Below, one piece after another: positions 58,607 to 64,000 of a stretch of 64,000 nt of DNA. The DNA lies in contig JBPBQV010000034.1 of the NCBI GenBank assembly GCA_050955045.1, forward strand, positions 30,594 to 94,593, in the 5' to 3' direction. Position numbers and translations under genes: made by a program. This DNA is from Mucilaginibacter_A sp050955045. Lineage in GTDB: Bacteria > Bacteroidota > Bacteroidia > Sphingobacteriales > Sphingobacteriaceae. Each line of letters begins with the position of its first letter. Positions within the stretch are counted from its first letter, which is position 1. The notes beneath the pieces are model-generated. The model made no database searches and was not told the origin of the DNA. It saw only the letters and a list, made by a program, of their open reading frames with translations.

Positions 58607-59713
58607 TTAACCTATTTTTTCCTGTTTACCAGAATTTAAACTTCGATAAATTGCATCTATTACCAGCATGTCTTTTAAACCTTCTTCTCCAGGCACACGC
58701 GTTGGTTTTTTTAGGTTGATGCAGTTAGCAAAATCATCCATTTGTGCAGCCTGCTGATTGATATTGGGGATGTTCATCGGCCCATTGGAGGTTTTTCCAA
58801 CAATGCCGCCATAACCATAAGCTGGTTCCAGTTCAAAAAAGCCATTGGTTGTTTTTGCTTTTAAAGAACCCCAATTATTGTTGTAGCTTGATTTGCCTTG
58901 AGAAATCAAACCACCTGGAAATTCAAGTTCCCAAAAAATGGTTTCATCTACTTCTTTAAACAGTTCTGGTCGTGTTTTTTCCTGTCTTGCTTTTACGGCA
59001 ATCGGCTCTTGCCCTAATGTATAACGCGCGCCTTGTATCGCATAAATGCCCATATCCATCAATGCGCCGCCACCTGAAAGTGCTTTTTTTAGTCGCCACG
59101 CATTCGGATTTCCGCCATAAGTAAAGCCGTTTGCGGTTTCCAGTTGTGTTACTTTTCCTAAAATTTTTTGCTGCCCTAAACGCATTACCTCCAAGTTATG
59201 TGGTTCGAAATGCAAGCGATAACCGATAGAAAGCATCCGGTTTTCTTTTTTGCAAGCTGCAATCATTTCCCGGCAATCGGCTGCGTTTAAAGCCATTGGT
59301 TTTTCGCAAATTACATGTTTACCAGCTTTTGCTGCGCGAATGGTAAACTCTTTGTGCATCGAAACCGGCAAAACCACATAAACGATATCAATATTTGGGT
59401 TTTGGGCGATGTAATCGAAGTTCTGGTAGTTGTAAATATTTGTCTGCGGAATGTTATACTTGGCCGACCAGGTTTTTGCTTTTTCCGGAGAACCCGTAAC
59501 CAAACCCGCCAGGTAACAATTTTGGGTTTGAAGTAAAGCTGGTGCTAATTGCCCGCTACTGTATCCGCCCAAACCAACTAAAGCGATTCCAAGTTTTTTA
59601 GGTGCTAAAAGAAGCTCATCAAACGAGGAAAGCGAAGCACTTAACGTAAGCGCACCAGCACCAACTGATAGCTGGCGAAGAAAATCACGGCGGGAAAAGT
59701 AATTGTTTTTCAT
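58607..59713 (-). CDS. exported Gfo/Idh/MocA-family oxidoreductase
   Basis: A 368-residue NAD(P)-dependent sugar oxidoreductase-like protein. A Tat signal peptide (SRRDFLRQLSVGAGALTLSA) precedes the Rossmann domain with GIALVGLGGYSSGQLAPAL. The catalytic segment CEKPMALNAADC (the EKP motif) and the C-terminal Gfo domain (GGALMDMGIYAIQGARYTLG) follow. Such exported members act on sugars or sugar phosphates in the periplasm with a tightly bound cofactor. The gene stands alone. The 58607 end lies downstream of the addA upstream region. Confidence 0.92.
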   Translation of the reverse strand: MKNNYFSRRDFLRQLSVGAGALTLSASLSSFDELLLAPKKLGIALVGLGGYSSGQLAPALLQTQNCYLAGLVTGSPEKAKTWSAKYNIPQTNIYNYQNFDYIAQNPNIDIVYVVLPVSMHKEFTIRAAKAGKHVICEKPMALNAADCREMIAACKKENRMLSIGYRLHFEPHNLEVMRLGQQKILGKVTQLETANGFTYGGNPNAWRLKKALSGGGALMDMGIYAIQGARYTLGQEPIAVKARQEKTRPELFKEVDETIFWELEFPGGLISQGKSSYNNNWGSLKAKTTNGFFELEPAYGYGGIVGKTSNGPMNIPNINQQAAQMDDFANCINLKKPTRVPGEEGLKDMLVIDAIYRSLNSGKQEKIG

Positions 59714-59751
59714 AAGAAAATAAATTGGTTGTAGCTTAAACGACTAACCAT

Positions 59752-59766
59752 GATGCTTGTTTTACC
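59752..59766 (-). repeat. dispersed repeat variant, intergenic
   Basis: Minus strand GGTAAAACAAGCATC; the variable pair reads CA, otherwise matching. Between the Gfo/Idh/MocA gene and the SnoaL-like gene terminator. Confidence 0.45.
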
Positions 59767-59803
59767 AGTTAAAAATTTGATTTCAGGCGAAATTTAGTGT
59801 CAA

Positions 59804-59835
59804 TAAAAAAGTCCCGGATATGATCCAGGACTTTT
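59804..59835 (-). terminator. intrinsic terminator downstream of the SnoaL-like gene
   Basis: Arms 59807-59819 and 59823-59835 pair over 13 bp with one mismatch around a 3-base loop. On the minus strand the stem is followed by a T-run (59804-59810 as A), as expected for a terminator. Confidence 0.8.
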
Positions 59836-59856
59836 ATCAAAATCAAGTTTTATCAC

Positions 59857-60276
59857 TTAAATTTCTTTCAGTTCTACACCTAATTGTTTCAAAATCCCTA
59901 ACTCGTCGCTGCTTCCCCAACGTTCTGTCATCTTGCCATTTTCAAATTTGCTGATCTGCATTCCGCGTGCTTTAATCGTTTTTCCAGTCGGTTCAACTTT
60001 CATAAAAGTTGCCTGATGCGTACCAGTAATGGTGTAAGCAAACGCCACTTTATCTTCATCGGCAACCAAAGTTTCTACTTCAATTTTTAAATCCGGAAAT
60101 GCGGTGCGCATCATTGTAAAAAATTTGATGTAACCTTCCGGGCCGGTTCCTTGTCCGGGTGATGGATCGTGATCGATAGAATCCGAAGAAATCAAATCGC
60201 GTAATAACTCTAATTTGCCGGTATTTACGGCTTCGCCAAATTTCTTTTGGAGTTCGGTATTTGCTTGTGCGCTCAT
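59857..60276 (-). CDS. SnoaL-like/ester-cyclase-family protein
   Basis: A 139-residue NTF2-fold protein of the SnoaL-like polyketide-cyclase/ester-cyclase group: IDHDPSPGQGTGPEGYIKFF, AFPDLKIEVETLVADEDKVA, FMKVEPTGKTIKARGM and FENGKMTERWGSSDELG. The fold binds varied small substrates, and the name ester cyclase does not imply a known reaction here. It is downstream of egtD on the same strand with a 90-bp gap and has its own terminator. Co-transcription with the egt genes is possible but not shown. Confidence 0.86.
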   Translation of the reverse strand: MSAQANTELQKKFGEAVNTGKLELLRDLISSDSIDHDPSPGQGTGPEGYIKFFTMMRTAFPDLKIEVETLVADEDKVAFAYTITGTHQATFMKVEPTGKTIKARGMQISKFENGKMTERWGSSDELGILKQLGVELKEI

Positions 60277-60366
60277 GGTTTTTGTGTTTTCCTAATTAAT
60301 TTTAGTAGTAACGCTTTAAGCAAGAATCAGTTTCTTGTAAGCTGCTAAGTATTTATAAAGTTTTGT

Positions 60367-61362
60367 TTAAACAGCTTTCCAAACGGCATCTACAAACCAT
60401 TTTTTACGGTCGAAAAAATGTTGTACCGTTTCAAAACCGGCTGTTAAAGCCATTTCGTTTGTTTCCGTTAGCGCATATTTTTGGGAAACTTCCATATCGA
60501 TCAGTTCATTTTCTTCAAACTGAATAACAGCTGTTCTGATTGTTACTTGCTGCTGCACCAAACTCACTAAAAAGCTTTTGCAAGCACCGGTTTGCGGATC
60601 GTAAACCGGATAATGATCAAACTGACGGACGTTAAAGTCAGCATTCAACTCTCTGTTAATTCTGGTTAAAAGGTTTAGGTTGAAATTTTTGGTGATACCT
60701 TGTGGATCGTTATAAGCTGCTAAAATGGTTTTCGGATTTTTTTTCAAGTCGAATCCAATAATCGCCAAATCTCCCGGCGACAAAGCCTGGCGCAGAGCAC
60801 TGCAAAAACCAAATGCTTCTTTTACCGGCATATTTCCGATGTTCGATCCCATAAACAAAACCACTTTCGGGCGGGATGAAAGCTGCGATGCTTCTTTTAG
60901 CATATCAAAATAGTCGCCGTTTAAACCGCGCATTTGCAAACCGGGTAATTTTGCCGGCAGATTTTGTTCTAATTGATTGATAACGTTGGATGAAATATCA
61001 ATTGGCAGATATGTAAAATCAATCTTTTGCTGTAGCAATTCCTCCAACAAAAAAACGGATTTGGTTGCATCGCCGGCACCTAATTCAATTAAATCAAAAC
61101 TTTTAAAATTCGTTGTTAGCGTTTGAACAAGTTGCGCAGTTTGTTCCGAAAATATTTCTAACTCACAATTGGTCAGGTAATATTCCGGGCAATTCATAAT
61201 TTCCTGGAAGAGTTTATCGCCCGCGGCATCATAAAAATATTTGGATTGCAGCTTTTTAGGCGATGCCGATAATCCAGCCAAAACATCCTCATAAAAAGCA
61301 TTTTGCTGCTGTTTTTTTTCTGCCGGATCAGGAAGTATTTCGGTTGATAAAATTGTATTCAT
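60367..61362 (-). CDS. egtD: L-histidine N-alpha-methyltransferase
   Basis: A 331-residue SAM-dependent enzyme that trimethylates histidine to hercynine, the first step to ergothioneine. The family signatures are present: GLSASPKKLQSKYFYDAAGD at the N-terminus, NCPEYYLTNCELEIF, the SAM motif LIELGAGDATKS, VLFMGSNIGNMPVKEAF, and a C-terminal histidine-binding part with ISQK-like region MEVSQKYALTE. It starts 9 bp after the egtB stop, so they share a transcript. Two GA-type repeats (60812, 60887) encode VKEAF and LKEAS. EgtD-family length is about 320 residues. Confidence 0.95.
   Translation of the reverse strand: MNTILSTEILPDPAEKKQQQNAFYEDVLAGLSASPKKLQSKYFYDAAGDKLFQEIMNCPEYYLTNCELEIFSEQTAQLVQTLTTNFKSFDLIELGAGDATKSVFLLEELLQQKIDFTYLPIDISSNVINQLEQNLPAKLPGLQMRGLNGDYFDMLKEASQLSSRPKVVLFMGSNIGNMPVKEAFGFCSALRQALSPGDLAIIGFDLKKNPKTILAAYNDPQGITKNFNLNLLTRINRELNADFNVRQFDHYPVYDPQTGACKSFLVSLVQQQVTIRTAVIQFEENELIDMEVSQKYALTETNEMALTAGFETVQHFFDRKKWFVDAVWKAV
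60812..60826 (-). repeat. dispersed repeat, GA type, inside egtD
   Basis: Minus strand CCGGTAAAAGAAGCATT; exact 12-mer core, encoding VKEAF. A second copy lies 60 bases further right. Confidence 0.7.
60887..60901 (-). repeat. dispersed repeat, GA type, inside egtD
   Basis: Minus strand GCTAAAAGAAGCATC; exact 12-mer core, encoding LKEAS. Confidence 0.7.
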
Positions 61363-61371
61363 GCTGATAAA

Positions 61372-62574
61372 TTATCTAGCCAAACGGATTCCGGTGTATT
61401 GCCAGCGTGCGCTGGTTTGGAAGAAATTACGGTATGTCTTCCGGCTGTGATCTGGAGAAGTTACATCCGAGGCGCCACGCAAAACCATCTGGTTCACCAT
61501 AAATTTGCCGTTGTATTCGCCGATAGCACCGGGAGCCGTAACAAAGCCGGGATAAGGTAAATACGCACTGTTTGTCCATTCCCAAACCCGGCCCCAATTC
61601 AACTTTTCCGAAGCCACTTCCCATTCAAATTCTGTTGGCAGGCGCAAACCTCTCCAGCTGGCAAAAGCGGCGGCTTCAAAATAACTGACGTGGCAAACGG
61701 GTTCTTTAAGATCAATTTTTTTGATGCCGCCTAAAGTATAATTGTACCATTCGCCATCCACTAAATGCCAGTAAAGCGGTGCTTTAATTTCGTTATTTTT
61801 AACCCAATCCCAACCTTCGGCGTGCCAGAAACGAAAGTTTTGATAACCGCCGTCATGAATAAATTCTAAATATTCTGCGTTGGTAACAGGCTCGCTGCTG
61901 ATCTCAAAATCGGGCAGATAAACGGTATGGCGACCCAATTCGTTGTCAAAATAAAAACCTGCACCTTCATGTCCAATCTCATACAAACCGGATTTTATAG
62001 GCATAAAAACAGCATCACTTTTAGGCATGCTGTTTTTACCAGGATAATTTTCGGCATAAGCTGGAAGCAGCGGATTATGGCCTAAAATGTATTTAATATC
62101 TGTCCATAATAATTCTTGGTGCTGCTCTTCATGATAAAAACCTAAAGTCAGCAGTTCGTGCAGTTCCGCAGAAACCCCGCAACGCAACAGATTTTCCATC
62201 GCCGCATCCACATAATCGCGATAAGCGTAAATATCCTGCACTGTTGGCCTGCTCAAATTACCGCGATTGGTACGGATCACCCTTACGCCAACGCTTTCAT
62301 AATAACTATTGAAAACGTAATTATAATCTGCATTAAACTCTTGATAACCAATAACATTTGGTTTTAATATAAAAGTTTCAAAAAACCAGGTTGTGTGGCC
62401 CAAATGCCATTTCGGCGGACTCACATCCGGAACGGGCTGCACCACGTAATCTTCAGTTTGCAGCGGCGCGCAGATTTGCTTGGAGCGGTTGCGCACAGTT
62501 GCGTAACGGCTCAGTAAATTAGTTGCCGTTGAGGTATTTTGTAAGCTGGGAGATGGTTCTAATGTGTAACTCAT
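61372..62574 (-). CDS. egtB: ergothioneine biosynthesis protein EgtB
   Basis: A 400-residue non-haem iron sulfoxide synthase that joins hercynine with a sulfur donor. N-terminal DinB-like domain with iron-site residues: H60 in KWHLGHTTWFFE and H148/H152 in FYHEEQHQELLW (HxxxHxE). The C-terminal formylglycine-generating-enzyme-like domain follows (FEISSEPVTNAEYLEFIHDG, GLRLPTEFEWE, GRVWEWTNSAYLPYPGF). No later Met fits, so the ATG at 62574 stands and its first 56 bases overlap the transporter gene. An inverted pair of AC-type repeats (62002-62040) encodes residues of about 180-191, between the two domains. Confidence 0.95.
   Translation of the reverse strand: MSYTLEPSPSLQNTSTATNLLSRYATVRNRSKQICAPLQTEDYVVQPVPDVSPPKWHLGHTTWFFETFILKPNVIGYQEFNADYNYVFNSYYESVGVRVIRTNRGNLSRPTVQDIYAYRDYVDAAMENLLRCGVSAELHELLTLGFYHEEQHQELLWTDIKYILGHNPLLPAYAENYPGKNSMPKSDAVFMPIKSGLYEIGHEGAGFYFDNELGRHTVYLPDFEISSEPVTNAEYLEFIHDGGYQNFRFWHAEGWDWVKNNEIKAPLYWHLVDGEWYNYTLGGIKKIDLKEPVCHVSYFEAAAFASWRGLRLPTEFEWEVASEKLNWGRVWEWTNSAYLPYPGFVTAPGAIGEYNGKFMVNQMVLRGASDVTSPDHSRKTYRNFFQTSARWQYTGIRLAR
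62002..62040. repeat. inverted pair of AC-type repeats inside egtB
   Basis: CATAAAAACAGCATC (62002-62016) and, inverted, CATGCTGTTTTTACC (62026-62040), both with exact 12-mer core, around a 9-base spacer. The two arms encode GKNSM and DAVFM in the interdomain linker. Confidence 0.8.
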
Positions 62575-64000
62575 GTGCTTGTTTATTTCTCATCATCAGC
62601 GCATAAGCATTGTTAAAACCTATTGGCTTCAACCATTCCAGCGCATATTGTTGTTCAAACTGATGTTTAACAAAATCATACACTTTGAGTTTGCTGCTGC
62701 CGATAGAATCTGTTGTTTTTTGTGAAGCTTGCAAAATCACCAGCAAACCGGTGCCAGTATATTCGGGATAAAAATCAATCTGGTTATTAGTGAGCGCATC
62801 AAAACAGATTTTTGTACCGCCCAAACCGGTTTTGGTTGAAACTGCATAATCGGTATAACCTTTTATCAAATCAGCATACATGGCCGCCAAAATGTATTGC
62901 TCGCCAAATATTTTGGAGCCAATGCGAACGGTTCCGTTAGTTCCATTTTGAGAAGGACGGAAAAGTTTCTTTTGTACCAGGAAATCATGTGCTACTTTTT
63001 CGGGTGATTGTTTCAGTTGATCAACCTTGTAATTCAAATCCGTCATCACAGAATCGCTGATCGTGCCGGATAATAAATTCAGCGTGTTTTCCAGTTCAGG
63101 AAATTTTTGCAAAGCATCTTTCCGAACCACCGGCGCACAATAATAAGGCGGAAAAATGTGCTTGTCATCTTCCAGAATCGTTAAATCGAAAGCTTTTAAA
63201 CGGCCATCTGTGCTGTAGCCGCTAATCACGTCCAACTGCTTTTCGAAAGCGGCTTTGTACATCACCGCATCGCTGATGACAACCGTTTTAATTTTCAGGC
63301 CGTAAACCTGCCGCAAACCTAAATCGCCGTCTCTTCTGCCCATAAATTCGGGCGTAAAACCAGCCAGCAATTTATTTTTTTTGGTTGAAGGAATTAAAAA
63401 AATAGCCGATAAAAGAAGTATCGCTGCCGGGACGATCCACAAAAAACCTTTAACTTTTTTCAGGCTGAGATTTTGAATCCTCGACAGTAAAAAATCTAAA
63501 ACAATAGCAAGCAAAGCAGCCGGAATCGCTCCAGCCAAAATCATATTGCTGTTGTTAAGAGAAATCCCACCAAAAATAAATTCGCCTAAACCACCAGCTG
63601 CGATGAAGGCAGCCAAAGTTGCAACACCAACATTGATAACCGTTGCCGTGCGTATTCCGGCCAGCAAAACCGGCATAGCCAGCGGCAATTCAACCTTAAA
63701 TAAAATCTGCCACGTACTCATGCCCATGCCGCGCGCTGCTTCTTTTACCGTTGCATTTACTTCGCTGATGCCGGTAAACGTGTTGCGGATGATCGGCAGC
63801 AGCGCGTATAAAAACAAGGCAACGATGGCTGGTTTTGGTCCGATTCCTAATAACGGAATCATAAAACCAAGCAAGGCCAGACTTGGAATAGTTTGCAAAA
63901 CGCCCGCAAAACCTAAAACGCTACCTGAAAACTGTTTTTTCCGGGCGATCCAAATGCCCAGCGGCAAACCAATCAAAATCGCAAAAAACAACGAGATAAA
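62519..64000 (-). CDS. ABC permease fused to osmolyte/ergothioneine-type binding domain (EgtU-like), 5' end cut by window
   Basis: At least 493 residues; the start lies beyond base 64000. The N-terminal permease domain has about five membrane segments and the EAA loop VKEAARGMGMSTWQILFKVELP. After one more membrane segment comes a type F substrate-binding domain of the OpuCC/ProX kind. Its halves are in swapped order: GRRDGDLGLRQVYGL, SGYSTDGRLKAFDL and DDKHIFPPYYCAPVV come first, then VRIGSKIFGEQYILAAMY, TGLGGTKICFDAL, DFYPEYTGTGLLV and GFNNAYALMM. The permease-binding-domain fusion is the architecture of EgtU, the ergothioneine importer, and the stop overlaps egtB by 56 bases. Betaine or choline is the alternative substrate. 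Confidence 0.88.
   Translation of the reverse strand, partial: FISLFFAILIGLPLGIWIARKKQFSGSVLGFAGVLQTIPSLALLGFMIPLLGIGPKPAIVALFLYALLPIIRNTFTGISEVNATVKEAARGMGMSTWQILFKVELPLAMPVLLAGIRTATVINVGVATLAAFIAAGGLGEFIFGGISLNNSNMILAGAIPAALLAIVLDFLLSRIQNLSLKKVKGFLWIVPAAILLLSAIFLIPSTKKNKLLAGFTPEFMGRRDGDLGLRQVYGLKIKTVVISDAVMYKAAFEKQLDVISGYSTDGRLKAFDLTILEDDKHIFPPYYCAPVVRKDALQKFPELENTLNLLSGTISDSVMTDLNYKVDQLKQSPEKVAHDFLVQKKLFRPSQNGTNGTVRIGSKIFGEQYILAAMYADLIKGYTDYAVSTKTGLGGTKICFDALTNNQIDFYPEYTGTGLLVILQASQKTTDSIGSSKLKVYDFVKHQFEQQYALEWLKPIGFNNAYALMMRNKQAHELHIRTISQLTKYLNGN
63408..63422 (+). repeat. dispersed repeat variant inside transporter gene
   Basis: CCGATAAAAGAAGTATCG; one T-for-C change, antisense, encoding AILLLSA in a membrane segment. 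Confidence 0.6.

Noticed and set aside
63735..63749. GGTAAAAGAAGCAGC-like word in the permease gene
   Set aside because: It encodes the VKEAARG part of the conserved EAA loop of ABC permeases; likely coincidental, so not listed as a copy.
1..64000. CRISPR array as an explanation for the many short repeats
   Set aside because: Copies are irregularly spaced over kilobases, on both strands and within genes. No regular repeat-spacer unit or cas gene is seen.
1..64000. Transposon or insertion-sequence origin for the short repeats
   Set aside because: No transposase gene, longer terminal inverted repeats or target duplications accompany the copies in this window. A REP/RAYT system elsewhere in the genome remains possible.

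Overview
The window looks like chromosome from an AT-rich Bacteroidota, most likely the Sphingobacteriaceae (Pedobacter/Mucilaginibacter-like). The signs are two SusC/RagA receptors (one with SusD, one with an ECF sigma factor and FecR anti-sigma factor), Bacteroidota-only families (DUF3127, PorT-like barrels, LpxH-type phosphoesterase), few Shine-Dalgarno sequences, and a TTTG-N19-TAnnTTTG promoter. This placement is inferred from gene content. Both edges cut genes: a SusC gene at the left and an ABC permease/binding-protein fusion at the right. No insertion sequence, prophage, CRISPR array or rRNA was seen.

Layout. 1-4.6 kb: sigma factor, FecR and SusC (minus). 4.6-5.4 kb: gene-poor stretch with a decayed GH97-like start and tRNA-Asp. 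5.4-13.2 kb: prfA, lpxH-like, prolyl oligopeptidase, SGNH hydrolase, S41 protease, CsbD-like protein, porin. 13.2-18.3 kb: SusC/SusD/lipoprotein operon. 18.4-27.7 kb: anmK and the divergent NagX-like gene, M16 protease, Lhr-type helicase, NlpC/P60 hydrolase. 27.9-32.6 kb: pyruvate dehydrogenase E1 alpha and E2, DUF885 protein; E1 beta lies apart at 48.9 kb. 32.7-39.8 kb: DUF4197 gene, then a tight minus-strand run YceI, type III polyketide synthase, FAD oxidoreductase, methyltransferase, histidine kinase, DUF47, PiT. 39.8-44.4 kb: UbiA-like prenyltransferase, porin, HD hydrolase, THUMP methyltransferase, DUF3127. 44.8-51.7 kb: two-component system, exported Nif3-like protein, small membrane protein, E1 beta, GH3 enzyme. 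51.8-58.5 kb: AddA-GNAT-AddB recombination operon. 58.6-64 kb: Gfo/Idh/MocA oxidoreductase, SnoaL-like protein, egtD, egtB and a transporter whose gene overlaps egtB.

The strongest unexplained signal is a dispersed 15-17 bp word, consensus (CC)GATAAAAGAAGCATC, with a sister form GATAAAAACAGCATC and a rarer GATAAAAGCAGYATC. By eye I find 25 exact copies of the 12-mer TAAAAGAAGCAT and 10 of TAAAAACAGCAT on both strands, plus about 20 near copies, or one per 1.1-1.4 kb. They lie between genes and inside reading frames. Several form close inverted pairs after stop codons, like terminators. This resembles DNA uptake sequences (DUS/USS) or another genome-wide signature word more than a transposon.

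Other leads are a probable ergothioneine or betaine module (EgtB, EgtD and an EgtU-like transporter with a permuted binding domain), a phenolic-lipid gene set run together with phosphate uptake, and an OB-like DUF3127 protein ending in an SSB-type acidic tail.
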